Shown piece by piece: positions 17,546-26,551 of a stretch of DNA of 64,000 bases (its first letter is position 1; each line of letters begins with the position of its first letter). The DNA lies in contig JBBIMP010000030.1 in assembly GCA_037444305.1 (NCBI GenBank), forward strand, positions 1 to 64,000, read 5' to 3'. The notes beneath the pieces were generated by a model, which saw nothing but the letters and a program-made list of their open reading frames with translations, ran no database searches and was not told the DNA's origin. The stretch is from JBBIMP01 sp037444305 (GTDB taxonomy: Bacteria; Acidobacteriota; UBA6911). The position numbers and the translations under genes are program-made.

Positions 17546-19786
17546 TCAGCGCATGGTGCTCGTCGGGCCTTCGGGCAGCTTGCCGCCCAGCAGCGTGCGC
17601 ACCCAGAAATCGTGCGTCTCACGCGTGGCGTGACTTCGCTGCGAAGCCTGGATCCCGTGACGGCTGTCGGGGTAGAACATCAGTTCGAACCGTTTCCCGT
17701 TGCTGGTCAGCCAGTCCACCACCTGCATGGTGTTCTGCATGTGGACATTGTCGTCTATGGTGCCGTGCGTGATCCTCATGAGCCCCTTGTACCTGTCGAT
17801 CCAGGTCAAAACGGCCCCGTTTTTGTACCCCTCGGGATTCTCCGCGGGCGTGTCCATGTATCTCTCGGTATACACGGTGTCGTAGAGGCGCCAATCAGAG
17901 ACCGACGCCCCTGCCTGCCCGAAGTTGAAGTGGTCGGCGCCCTGGGTGAGCGCCAGCATCGTCACGTAGCCGCCGTAACTGCTCCCCGTGATGCCGATCC
18001 TGTCCTTCGCCACAAAGGGTCTGGTTCGCAGCCATTCGGCCGCCTTGGTGTAGTCCGCCATCTCCCACTTCCCCAGGTTCCGGTGCATGAGCGCCGTCCC
18101 CCTTTTCCCGAAGTGGCCGCTGCCGCGGTGATCGACGCTGAAGGTGATCACGCCCCGCTGAGCCCAGTAATGGGCCGCAAGGCCCGGCCACTGATTGTGC
18201 ACCCTGCCGGCATCGGGTCCGCCGTAAATGCTGAAGATGACGGGATACTGCCGTCCGGGATCAAAATCCACCGGCAGGATCCAGTAGGCCGGAAGGTCGA
18301 ATCCGTCCCCGGAGGGGATAGTGAAAAGCTCCGCCTTGCCCCAGGCGTATTCCTCCATCGCCTTGGTGCGGGAGTCCCCCAGGCTGCGCACGAGCGACCC
18401 GTCGCCCCGGTGGAGGCTCATCGCGGGCGGGCTCGTCAGCGTGCTGACGGTGTCGATGAAAAACTTTCCTCCGGGTGACACCTGGGCGCGGTGAATCCCG
18501 TCCCCCTGCGTGAGCGTTGCCATACCCGTTCCGTCCAGTTTTACGCGCATCAACTGGGCGTCCGAGGTGCGGCCCGGCCGGCCCATGAAGTAGACGTAGC
18601 CGCCGGCTTCGTCCACCTCGGCGATCGAGTTGACCCGCCATGCGCCCGAGGTGAGCCGTTTTTTCAGGGTGCCGTCGTTGTTGTAATAGTAGAGGTGGTC
18701 CCAGCCGTCCACATTCGACCGGAGCAGAAATCCGCTGCCGTCCTTGAAGTAATGGATGTCCTCGAAAAAGTCCACCCACGATGCCTGCTTTTCCTCGAAG
18801 ATCGCCTTCTTCGTGCCCGTAGCCGGATCACAACTGTAGAAACGGATCGTGTCCTGTCCGCGGTTCATCCACTGCACCGTGAGCGTCCTGCTGTCCCTGG
18901 TCCAGAAGGGCCACGCAATGTAATGGTCTGCCTTTTGCTCGAAGTCCAGCCAGACGGTTTTTCCCCGCGCCACCTCGACCACTCCCATGGACACCCATGG
19001 ATTCGGGTCCCCGGCTTTCGGATAACGCTGCCTCTCCAGCGTTCCGTGCTGGCCGTCGGCGTGGTAGATGGGGAATTCCGGCACGGGATTGTCGTCGAAG
19101 CGCATGTAGGCCAGTCGGGAACTGTCGGGGGACCACCAGAAAGCCGCGTAGCGTGAACTGCGCCCCAGGATCTCCTCGAAGTACACCCAGGAGGCCCAGC
19201 CGTTGTAAACGAGATCGCCGCCGTCGGCGGTGTACTGGTGTTCCACGAAATTTTCCAGGTCGTAGCCGAAGAGGTTGCCGCCGCGCGTGTAGGCGATCCA
19301 CCTGCCGTCCGGGGAGAACCTGGGGTTCTGCTCCTTACCGGGCGTAGCCGTAAGCCGGCGGAAGGCGGTGGAAGCCGAGTTGTAGAAATAAAGATCGTCG
19401 TTCTGGTCGAAAATGAACCGGGCCAGGTCTTCGGTCATTGCGGCTGCCCGCTCGGCGCTGAATCCCTGGGGCAGATGTCTCTGTACCTCGCTGTAGTCCC
19501 GGTATATGCGCGCGCTGCCATCGGCCGCGCTGACGGCGTACACCTTCCTCTGTTTGTCCGCCGGGTCCGTGCGCGTCTCCAGATAGTGATCGCCATCCGC
19601 CCAGCCGCTGATCTGGGGGAGCCGGCCCACGATCTCCGTACCGGGTTCGCGCGCCGCCTCCGCGCCCGCCGGGGCGAAGACCTGGTCGTAGCTGAAGAAC
19701 TTCCTGCCGGGGCTCTGTGCGGGGAGGAAAGGAAGGACGACGGCGAGCAGAGCGACGATTGCGATCGAGCGATGTGTCTGTTTCAT
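17546..19786 (-). CDS. Secreted S9 family peptidase, dipeptidyl-peptidase IV type
   Basis: Exported serine peptidase predicted to cleave X-Pro or X-Ala dipeptides from peptide N-termini. Signal peptide about 1-24 (ending PFLPAQS). An eight-bladed propeller of the DPP IV N-terminal type covers about 80-460 (RFSPDGRWIAYTRGGNLFGY, YYNNDGTLKKRLTSG). The alpha/beta-hydrolase domain follows, with nucleophile in GSSYGGYVTML (near residue 600), Asp in GTIDDNVHMQ and His in DSRHGIQ. The segment FEEILGRSSRYAAFWWSPDS matches the conserved Glu region that binds the substrate amino terminus. The ATG directly before the signal peptide is preferred over two upstream ATGs. Length (746 residues) is normal for the family. 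Confidence 0.93.
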   Translation of the reverse strand: MKQTHRSIAIVALLAVVLPFLPAQSPGRKFFSYDQVFAPAGAEAAREPGTEIVGRLPQISGWADGDHYLETRTDPADKQRKVYAVSAADGSARIYRDYSEVQRHLPQGFSAERAAAMTEDLARFIFDQNDDLYFYNSASTAFRRLTATPGKEQNPRFSPDGRWIAYTRGGNLFGYDLENFVEHQYTADGGDLVYNGWASWVYFEEILGRSSRYAAFWWSPDSSRLAYMRFDDNPVPEFPIYHADGQHGTLERQRYPKAGDPNPWVSMGVVEVARGKTVWLDFEQKADHYIAWPFWTRDSRTLTVQWMNRGQDTIRFYSCDPATGTKKAIFEEKQASWVDFFEDIHYFKDGSGFLLRSNVDGWDHLYYYNNDGTLKKRLTSGAWRVNSIAEVDEAGGYVYFMGRPGRTSDAQLMRVKLDGTGMATLTQGDGIHRAQVSPGGKFFIDTVSTLTSPPAMSLHRGDGSLVRSLGDSRTKAMEEYAWGKAELFTIPSGDGFDLPAYWILPVDFDPGRQYPVIFSIYGGPDAGRVHNQWPGLAAHYWAQRGVITFSVDHRGSGHFGKRGTALMHRNLGKWEMADYTKAAEWLRTRPFVAKDRIGITGSSYGGYVTMLALTQGADHFNFGQAGASVSDWRLYDTVYTERYMDTPAENPEGYKNGAVLTWIDRYKGLMRITHGTIDDNVHMQNTMQVVDWLTSNGKRFELMFYPDSRHGIQASQRSHATRETHDFWVRTLLGGKLPEGPTSTMR

Positions 19787-19820
19787 GGTGTTCTTCTCCG
19801 GTATAGGCATACCCAGCATT

Positions 19821-22493
19821 TCAGGAAAAAAGCGGCTCGGCCTTAGCCGGATCGATCCCCAGTTCGCGGATCGCCTCCGAGACCATCACGGCCTTGACCT
19901 TCCCCTCCCGCGACAGGGCTTCGAGCGCCGCCAGAGCAATGAACTCCGCGTCGACCTCGAAATGGCGCCGCAGCGCTTCCCGCGTGTCGCTGCGGCCGAA
20001 GCCGTCCGTCCCGAGCGTTACGTAGCGCTGCCGGATCCACGGCCGGATGAGATCGGGTACCGACTTCATGAAGTCCGTGGCGGCCACCACCGGGCCTGCA
20101 GCGCCTTCCAGCGCCCTGACCACATGAGGCGCCTTCGCCTCGTCTTCCGGATGAAGCCGGTTCCAGCGCTCCGCGACGAGGGCATCCCTCCGCAGTTGCT
20201 GATAGCTGGGCGCGCTCCAGACGTCCGCAGCCACCTTGAACCGGTCTTCCAGGATCCCCTGGGCCCGCAGCACGGCCTGCATGGCCGAGCCGCTGCCGAA
20301 CAGCTGCACCCTGAGTTTTCGCTTCTTTGCCGCCGGCTGGTAGAGGTAGAGCCCGCGGATGATTCCTTCCTCCACGCCGTCGGGCATCGGCGGGTGTGCA
20401 ATGTTCTCGTTGTACAGCGTGATGTAATAGAAAACGTCCTCCTGATTGGCGCACATGCGCTTCAGCCCGTCCTTAACAATCACTGCCACTTCATAGGCAT
20501 AGGCCGGATCGTAGGCGAGAATGTTGGGCAGCGACGTGGCCAGAAGATGACTGTGACCGTCCTGGTGCTGGAGCCCTTCTCCGTTGAGCGTGGTCCGCCC
20601 CGCGGTGGCTCCCATCAGGAATCCCCGCCCACGGGCGTCGCCGAAGGCCCAGACCTGGTCCCCGGTCCGCTGGAACCCGAACATGGAATAGAAGATATAG
20701 AAGGGGATCGTGATCTCGCCGTGGGTGGCGTAGCTGGTTCCGGCGGCCGCGAAGCTGGCCATGCTCCCCGCTTCGGTAATGCCCTCTTCGAGGATCTGGC
20801 CCTCTTTCGACTCGTAATAGCTGAGCAGCAGGTTTGCGTCGACCGATTCGTAGAGCTGCCCGACGGAGGAATAGATGCCCACTTCCCGGAAGAGGGAATC
20901 CATCCCGAAGGTGCGCGCCTCGTCGGGGATGATGGGGACGATGCGGCGGCCGATCTCCTCGCTGCGCATGAGCCGGCGCAGCAGCCGGACGAACGCCATC
21001 GTCGTGGAGACCTCGCGGCTGCTGCCGGTGCCCGCCTTGAACTCGGCGTACAACTCTTCGCCCGGAAGTTTGAGCGGCCGGCTGCGCACGATGCGTTTCG
21101 GCAGGCAGCCGCCCAGTGCCGCCCGGCGGTCGAGCATGTACTGGATCTCCAGGCTCTTCGGGCCCGGGTTGTAATAAGGGGCTTCCTCGAGCTTTTTGTC
21201 CGAGATCGGAAGTTCCAGCAGATCGCGGAATTCCCGCAGCTGGTCGAGATTCATCTTCTTGAGCTGGTGGGTGACATTCTTGCCCAAAAATCCCTCGCCC
21301 AGAGCCCAGCCCTTGACCGTCTTGGCCAGGATTACGGTGGGCTCGCCCCGGTGCTCCACTGCATGCTTGTAGGCCGCATAGAGCTTCTGGTAATCGTGGC
21401 CGCCTCTTCGGAGCGCGGCCAGTTCAGCGTCGCTCAGGTGCTCCACCAGCTTGCGCAGGCGCGGATCGGGGCCGAAAAAGTGCTCGCGGATGTAGTCTCC
21501 CTTGGAGGTGGCGTATTTCTGGTAGGCCCCGTCCACCGTGTCATTCATCTTCTGCAGCAGCAGGCCGTCCACGTCCCGGTGAATGAGGTCGTCCCACTCG
21601 CGGCCCCAGATGACCTTGATGACGTTCCAGCCCGCTCCGCGGAAGACCATCTCGAGTTCCTGGATGATCTTCCCGTTCCCCCGCACCGGGCCGTCGAGCC
21701 GCTGCAGGTTGCAGTTGACGACGAAAACGAGGTTGTCCAGTTTTTCGCGCGAGGCCAGAAAGAGGGACCCGAGGGTCTCCGGCTCGTCGCACTCGCCGTC
21801 CCCCACGAAACACCACACCCGCGACCGGTCGGTGTTGACGAGGTTGCGGGCGTGCAGGTAGCGGTTGAAGCGGGCCTGGTAAAGCGCCGCCAGCGGCCCC
21901 AATCCCATCGACACCGTGGGGAACTCCCAGAAGTCGGGCATCAGGCGAGGGTGCGGGTACGAGGACAATCCCTGCCCCGGCACGGTCTCGCGCCGGAAGT
22001 TATCCATCTGCGTCTCGGTGATGCGGCCCTCGAGGAAGGCCCTGGCGTAAATGCCCGGCGCGGCATGTCCCTGGAAATAGACCTGGTCGCCCGCTTCTTC
22101 GTCCTTGCCCCGGAAGAAGTGATTGAAGCCGGCCTCGTAGAGGCTTGCAGACGAGGCGTACGTGGAGATGTGGCCGCCGATGCCGTCGTATTGGGTGTTT
22201 GCGCGCGTGACCATGGCCGCGGCGTTCCAACGGATCATGCGGCGGATGCGCTTCTCCATCTGTTCGTCCCCCGGGAACGGCGGTTCCTGTTCGGGCGAAA
22301 TGGTGTTGATGTAAGGGGTCTGAACCAGTTCGGGAACCCCCACGTGAAGCATGCGGGAGCGTTTCAGGAGCTTGCGGACGATAAAGCGCGCACGAGGTTT
22401 GCCCGCACGCCTCAGGAGAGCGTCAAAGGAATCGATCCACTCGCCGGTTTCGACGGGATCGACATCGGGCAGTTGCTGCTTGAATTCGCTCAA
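19821..22493 (-). CDS. aceE: Pyruvate dehydrogenase E1 component, homodimeric type
   Basis: Thiamine-diphosphate-dependent decarboxylase of the pyruvate dehydrogenase complex, feeding acetyl-CoA into the TCA cycle. At 890 residues it is the full-length single-chain E1 (AceE), not the alpha/beta type. The TPP motif starts with GDGECDEPETLGSLFLASRE near residue 233 and continues to VVNCNLQRLDGPVRGNG. Other landmarks are MLHVGVPELVQTPYINTISP, HISTYASSASLYEAGFNHFF and AGRTTLNGEGLQHQDGHSHL. The E2 and E3 genes are not adjacent; the next genes are a PLP enzyme and an S9 peptidase. It therefore must work with subunits encoded elsewhere. The start is 118 bases downstream of the preceding minus-strand stop. 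Confidence 0.96.
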   Translation of the reverse strand: MSEFKQQLPDVDPVETGEWIDSFDALLRRAGKPRARFIVRKLLKRSRMLHVGVPELVQTPYINTISPEQEPPFPGDEQMEKRIRRMIRWNAAAMVTRANTQYDGIGGHISTYASSASLYEAGFNHFFRGKDEEAGDQVYFQGHAAPGIYARAFLEGRITETQMDNFRRETVPGQGLSSYPHPRLMPDFWEFPTVSMGLGPLAALYQARFNRYLHARNLVNTDRSRVWCFVGDGECDEPETLGSLFLASREKLDNLVFVVNCNLQRLDGPVRGNGKIIQELEMVFRGAGWNVIKVIWGREWDDLIHRDVDGLLLQKMNDTVDGAYQKYATSKGDYIREHFFGPDPRLRKLVEHLSDAELAALRRGGHDYQKLYAAYKHAVEHRGEPTVILAKTVKGWALGEGFLGKNVTHQLKKMNLDQLREFRDLLELPISDKKLEEAPYYNPGPKSLEIQYMLDRRAALGGCLPKRIVRSRPLKLPGEELYAEFKAGTGSSREVSTTMAFVRLLRRLMRSEEIGRRIVPIIPDEARTFGMDSLFREVGIYSSVGQLYESVDANLLLSYYESKEGQILEEGITEAGSMASFAAAGTSYATHGEITIPFYIFYSMFGFQRTGDQVWAFGDARGRGFLMGATAGRTTLNGEGLQHQDGHSHLLATSLPNILAYDPAYAYEVAVIVKDGLKRMCANQEDVFYYITLYNENIAHPPMPDGVEEGIIRGLYLYQPAAKKRKLRVQLFGSGSAMQAVLRAQGILEDRFKVAADVWSAPSYQQLRRDALVAERWNRLHPEDEAKAPHVVRALEGAAGPVVAATDFMKSVPDLIRPWIRQRYVTLGTDGFGRSDTREALRRHFEVDAEFIALAALEALSREGKVKAVMVSEAIRELGIDPAKAEPLFS

Positions 22494-22611
22494 GATTCTC
22501 TCTCTTCAAAAAGCTAAATGATAAAGGCGGGTTGAGGGCTTTTCAATTCGCCTTTTGGCGCCGGCCGACCGGAAGTTCGGACGGCGCGGGCAATTCCCGG
22601 CACTCGGCCTG

Positions 22612-23733
22612 CTACCAACCCCGGAAGATTTCCCAGCGGTCCGCCACGCGATCGCCCTCCACCACGTGGTAGTGGTTGTGCTGGGCCGCCGCGAGGCAGG
22701 AGTGGTTGGCGACAATGCGCACCCGCGCGCCGATCTGGAGCTTGCCGAAAGCCCCTTCGCCCGCCCCCTCGAGGACGCCGTGTTCCTGGGACAGGGACCG
22801 CAACCGCAGGCCCAGGTTTTCCCCGTCGGTGCTCAGGACGGGCCCGTAGCCGCATTCGGGGTCCAGGTCCGCCGGTCCGGGATCTTTCGAAAGGGCGATC
22901 GCGCCGGCATCAACGATCACCTTGCGGCGCGATGCGTCCCGGTGGACGACGGCTGCCAGAACCGTGAGGGCGCAGTCTTCCAAGCCGCAGCTCCCCAGGC
23001 GAACCTGCGTGGCGTCGAAGAAAATGTAGTTGCCCGGCCGCGCTTCGTCCACGCCGTCGAGGTGGTCCACGCAGCTGATCGAGGGCGTGGACCCAACGCT
23101 CACGGTAGGGACCTCCACGCCGGCGTTTCGCAGCCGGGATGCCACTTCGACCATCACGTCGCGTTCCTGCCGGGCCACGGCCAGTGTTTCCGCCCCGCTC
23201 CTGCAGTGGTAGGAGTGTCCCGCGTGGGTCAAGATACCGGCAAACCGCAGATGGGAAGCATCCTGAATGGCGCGGGGTATTTCGACTGCATGCGCGGATT
23301 CCGGCTGGACCCCGCAGCGGTGGTAGCCGCAGTCCACCTTGAGGAAGACATCCAGCCCAACGCCCGCGCGCCGCGCGGCCTCGTTGAGTGGACCGGGGAT
23401 CCCCGGATCGTCGGTCAGGAGAGCGAACTTCTCGCACTGCCTGGAAATCTCGATCGCCTCGGCGAACTTCCCCGGCTCGATCGGAACGGCGTAGGTGACG
23501 TCCCCGAACCCGGCCGCGGCAAAAGCCCGCGCCTCTGCCAGGGTCGAGACCGTGATCGCACCCGCATGCCCCGCCGTCTGGATGCGCGCCACCTCGACGC
23601 ACTTGTGGGTCTTGATGTGCGGGCGCAGCCTGGCGCCCATTTCCCGAACTCGTCCTCCGATCCTCGCGGCATTTTTCTTCACGCGGTCCGCATCCAGCAG
23701 GAGACAGGGGGTTTTGAGCGACTGCATTTTCAT
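22612..23733 (-). CDS. D-threonine aldolase / D-serine dehydratase family PLP enzyme
   Basis: Fold-type III (alanine-racemase-like) PLP enzyme. RPHIKTHKC (near residue 40) holds the Schiff-base Lys. The barrel region includes VDCGYHRCGV and FAGILTHAGHSYHC, and the C-terminal domain ends with VRIVANHSCLAAAQHNHYHV, whose His/Cys pair matches the divalent-metal site of D-threonine aldolases and eukaryotic-type D-serine dehydratases. It probably cleaves D-threonine to glycine and acetaldehyde or deaminates D-serine; sequence alone does not separate these. It fits with the N-acyl-D-amino-acid deacylase elsewhere in the window. It follows gpsA on the same strand after 43 bases, so the two may be co-transcribed. 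Confidence 0.85.
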   Translation of the reverse strand: MKMQSLKTPCLLLDADRVKKNAARIGGRVREMGARLRPHIKTHKCVEVARIQTAGHAGAITVSTLAEARAFAAAGFGDVTYAVPIEPGKFAEAIEISRQCEKFALLTDDPGIPGPLNEAARRAGVGLDVFLKVDCGYHRCGVQPESAHAVEIPRAIQDASHLRFAGILTHAGHSYHCRSGAETLAVARQERDVMVEVASRLRNAGVEVPTVSVGSTPSISCVDHLDGVDEARPGNYIFFDATQVRLGSCGLEDCALTVLAAVVHRDASRRKVIVDAGAIALSKDPGPADLDPECGYGPVLSTDGENLGLRLRSLSQEHGVLEGAGEGAFGKLQIGARVRIVANHSCLAAAQHNHYHVVEGDRVADRWEIFRGW

Positions 23734-23776
23734 TGTGCGTTCTCCGGAAATGTGACCAGGAATCAGTGTGAACGGC

Positions 23777-24775
23777 TCATTCCTCTTTCAGCGATCTGTC
23801 CATCAGCTCGCGGATGGCCTCTCGGGGCGTCACTTCCCCCTCCAGGAGCCTGTGCACCTGCCGGGTTATGGGAACCTCGATTCCGAGTTTCCGTGCAAGG
23901 GTGTATGTCGCCCTCGTGGTCTTGACTCCCTCGGCCACCATGCGCATGGAACCGACGATCTCCTGCAGCGACCTGCCTCTTCCGAGTTCATATCCGACCG
24001 TCCGGTTCCGGCTCAGGTCGCTGGTGCACGTGAGCGCAAGGTCCCCCATGCCGGCCAGGCCGGCGAGCGTCTCCGGGCGCGCGCCGCAGGCGCAGGCCAA
24101 ACGGTTCAATTCCGCCAGGCCGCGCGTCAGCAGGGCGGCATTGGTGTTGTGCCCCAGTCCAAGGCCGGCGATGACCCCGGCGGCAATGGCGATCACGTTT
24201 TTGACGGCCCCGCCCAGCTCGACGCCGATCACGTCGGTGGAAGTGTACAGGCGCAATGATTCCGAGGAAAAAACCTGCTGCACGCGAGCCGCCAGCGCCC
24301 CATCCACGGATGCCACAACCACGGCCGTCGGATCCCCGCGGACGACTTCCTTGGCGAAGCTAGGCCCCGAGAGCACGCACAGCCGGGGCTGGAAACGGGG
24401 CGCGATGACGGCCTCGATGACCTGGCTCATCCGCATCAGGCTTTCCGTTTCGATCCCTTTCGTGGCGCTGACGAAAATCATGCAGGCTTCGAGCCATGGG
24501 AGCATCCGCTCGAACAGCCCGCGGCAGACGTGGGAGGGCATTACCGTCAGGACGATCGCGGCGCCGGCCAGCGCTGCGCGCAGGTCGCCCGTAGGCACGA
24601 TTCCCGCCGGCAGCTCCACCCCGGGCATGTAGAGCGAATTCTCGCGGCGGCGAAGGATGCTCTCCACCACCTCCGGTTCATAGGCCCATATTCTGACAGG
24701 CAGGCCTTTGCGCGCCAGCGTGAGCGCCAGCGCCGTCCCCCAGTTCCCGGCACCTATGACCGTTATGTGTTCCAT
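23777..24775 (-). CDS. gpsA: Glycerol-3-phosphate dehydrogenase [NAD(P)+]
   Basis: Cytoplasmic enzyme that reduces dihydroxyacetone phosphate to sn-glycerol 3-phosphate for phospholipid synthesis. The N-terminal dinucleotide motif is TVIGAGNWGTALALTLARKG. Next come LTVMPSHVCRGLFERM, SATKGIE, LSGPSFAKEV, GVELGGAVKNVIAIAAGVIA with the catalytic Lys, NTNAALLTRGLAELNRL, and GMGDLALTCTSDLSRNRTVG with the substrate-binding Arg/Asn region. Length 332 residues is standard. A short gap (43 bases) separates it from the following D-threonine aldolase-type gene. In many bacteria gpsA is coupled to plsY or to a GTPase gene, which is not the case here. Confidence 0.96.
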   Translation of the reverse strand: MEHITVIGAGNWGTALALTLARKGLPVRIWAYEPEVVESILRRRENSLYMPGVELPAGIVPTGDLRAALAGAAIVLTVMPSHVCRGLFERMLPWLEACMIFVSATKGIETESLMRMSQVIEAVIAPRFQPRLCVLSGPSFAKEVVRGDPTAVVVASVDGALAARVQQVFSSESLRLYTSTDVIGVELGGAVKNVIAIAAGVIAGLGLGHNTNAALLTRGLAELNRLACACGARPETLAGLAGMGDLALTCTSDLSRNRTVGYELGRGRSLQEIVGSMRMVAEGVKTTRATYTLARKLGIEVPITRQVHRLLEGEVTPREAIRELMDRSLKEE

Positions 24776-24953
24776 GCGACCGATCCATCGTACACAAGAT
24801 GCCAGGACCGGATCAACCGGATGCAGTCAGGCGTTGACAGTTCTGCCGGCCGGAGGCGAGCCGCCGCCAGCCCGGCTGCCCGCCGACAGGGTAAGACTGA
24901 AAAACGATTGCTACAGGACCGGCGAGCTAGTAACTTAGCACCTCCGACCGGGG

Positions 24954-25544
24954 ATGCGGCACGGCTCCGATCACAACCCGAACCTAATCCCAAGATGGCG
25001 ATGGCGAAGCAGCGGAAGAAAGAATCTCAAAAACAACGCCGGCATCCTCATATTAAGGAGATTGGAGTGGCGGGAAGAGACTGGAGCGGGGGGAAGAAAA
25101 CGAGCATTCATCTGGCCGTTGATGCCAGCGACATTGCTGGCGCTGGCGGTCACCGCGGCCGACGCGCGGCTCGCTGGCAGCGCCAAGGAGGCCGCCGCGC
25201 AGGTGCACGACAGCTTTGCGCGCCAATCCTCCACGACCTGGTTCCAGGGGCACTGGGGATTTCAGTACTACATGGAACTGCTCGGGGCACGGGCGCTCGA
25301 CTTCAGCAACGCCACCCTCAACTCCGGCGACTTCCTGGCAATCCCTTACAACAACACCAACATACAGGCGGTTTCCAGCGAGCAGATGATCCGAAGGTTG
25401 ATGATCGAACAGATGCCCAATCGCCTGCTGGGGACGATGAACCAGAATGCCGGCGCCGGATTTTACTCGGACATCTGGGGACCCCTTCCATTTGCTGTGG
25501 GGCCCATGGCTCCAGAACGGGTTGAGGTACTGCAGGTAAAATAG
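24954..25544 (+). pseudogene. C-terminal remnant of a GT39-type membrane glycosyltransferase
   Basis: The frame matches only the C-terminal end of polyprenyl-phosphate-dependent mannosyl/glycosyltransferases: one last membrane helix (FIWPLMPATLLALAVTAADA), then the periplasmic tail with TTWFQGHWGFQYYMELLGAR, SGDFLAIPYNNTNIQAV and a short end. The catalytic first loop with acidic residues and all other membrane helices are missing. The first 45 residues read as unrelated basic sequence, and an AAGGAG motif at about 25055 precedes a GTG in a different frame, so no good start exists. I read it as a 5'-deleted gene. It lies 40 bases before the GT2 gene. Confidence 0.6.
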
Positions 25545-25584
25545 ACAGGCAGGCGCCGCATCGCGGCCGGACAGGACACCCATC

Positions 25585-26352
25585 GTGCTGCACGACAAAC
25601 GAATCGCAGTCATCATGCCCGCATACAACGCCGCCAGAACGCTCCGGCGCACCTATGACGAGGTCATGGCCCAGGGCATCGTGGACCAGGTGATCGTCGT
25701 GGACGATGCCAGCCGCGACGAGACCACGTCGATCGCCAGGACCCTGCCGCACACGCAGGTTCACACGCACCCCGAAAACCGGGGCTACGGGGCAAACCAG
25801 AAGACCTGCTACAGGCTGGCGCTCGAGGCGGGATGCGACATCGTGATCATGGTCCACCCGGACTATCAGTACACCCCGCGGCTTATCCCAGCCATGGCCT
25901 CCATGATCGCTTCCAACCTCTACCCCTGCGTCCTGGCCTCGAGAATTCTGGGGGGTTACGCGATGAAGGGGGGTATGCCCATCTGGAAGTACGTGGCCAA
26001 CAGGTTTCTCACGCTTGCCGCCAACTTCCTTATGGGGGCAAAGCTCTCCGAGTACCACACCGGTTACCGGGCGTTCTCCGCCGACCTGCTGCGTGGCCTT
26101 CAGCTCGAACATCTCTCGGATGACTTCGTCTTCGACAACCAGATGCTGGCCCAGATTCTCTGGCAGGGCCATACCATTGCCGAGGTTTCCTGTCCGACGC
26201 GGTACGAGGCCGACTCCTCCTCCATCAACCTTCGTCGCAGCATCACCTACGGGATCGGCTGCCTGCGCACGGCCCTCGCCTTCAGACTGGCCGAGATGCG
26301 GCTGATGGAATCGGCATTGTTTCCCCGCGAGATGCACCGACGGACAGGTTGA
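25585..26352 (+). CDS. Glycosyltransferase family 2, polyprenyl-phosphate sugar synthase-like
   Basis: Inverting GT-A glycosyltransferase of 255 residues without membrane helices long enough to anchor it. Landmarks: IAVIMPAYNAARTLRRTYDE at the N-terminus, VIVVDDASRDETT (nucleotide site), HPENRGYGANQKTCY and MVHPDYQYTPRLIPAM, the HPD-Q-Y variant typical of DPM1-like enzymes that load a sugar onto a polyprenyl phosphate. SEYHTGYRAFSADLL and EVSCPTRYEADSSSINL complete the fold. Translation starts at GTG. The adjacent remnant belongs to the enzyme class that would use such a lipid-linked sugar, so this gene may have lost its partner or serve another one. Confidence 0.85.
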   Translation: MLHDKRIAVIMPAYNAARTLRRTYDEVMAQGIVDQVIVVDDASRDETTSIARTLPHTQVHTHPENRGYGANQKTCYRLALEAGCDIVIMVHPDYQYTPRLIPAMASMIASNLYPCVLASRILGGYAMKGGMPIWKYVANRFLTLAANFLMGAKLSEYHTGYRAFSADLLRGLQLEHLSDDFVFDNQMLAQILWQGHTIAEVSCPTRYEADSSSINLRRSITYGIGCLRTALAFRLAEMRLMESALFPREMHRRTG

Positions 26353-26551
26353 AATCCGGCCCGCATCCGCAGTCCGCCGGCTGTGTCATGTGACCTTCGA
26401 AAGAGCGCTGCAGAGGGGTGATTCGTCCTCGATTCACCTTGCAGGCAAACCGGCAAATGAACAGAATAGCCCCGGGCTTACTGATCCGAGAGCCGGGATG
26501 CTCGGAATCGCCGACATTCCCGGCAATAAAGAAGCAACAGGAGGCAACACC

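Noticed and set aside
19821..22493. Transketolase or 2-oxoglutarate dehydrogenase as identity for the TPP enzyme
   Set aside because: Length near 890 and GDGECDEPETLGSL plus later motifs fit AceE; transketolases are about 660 residues and OGDH has a different N-terminus.
24530..25525. A 331-codon plus-strand frame across the gpsA start and the glycosyltransferase remnant
   Set aside because: It runs antisense to gpsA and its later part is a shifted frame of the remnant; the composition is typical of chance frames.
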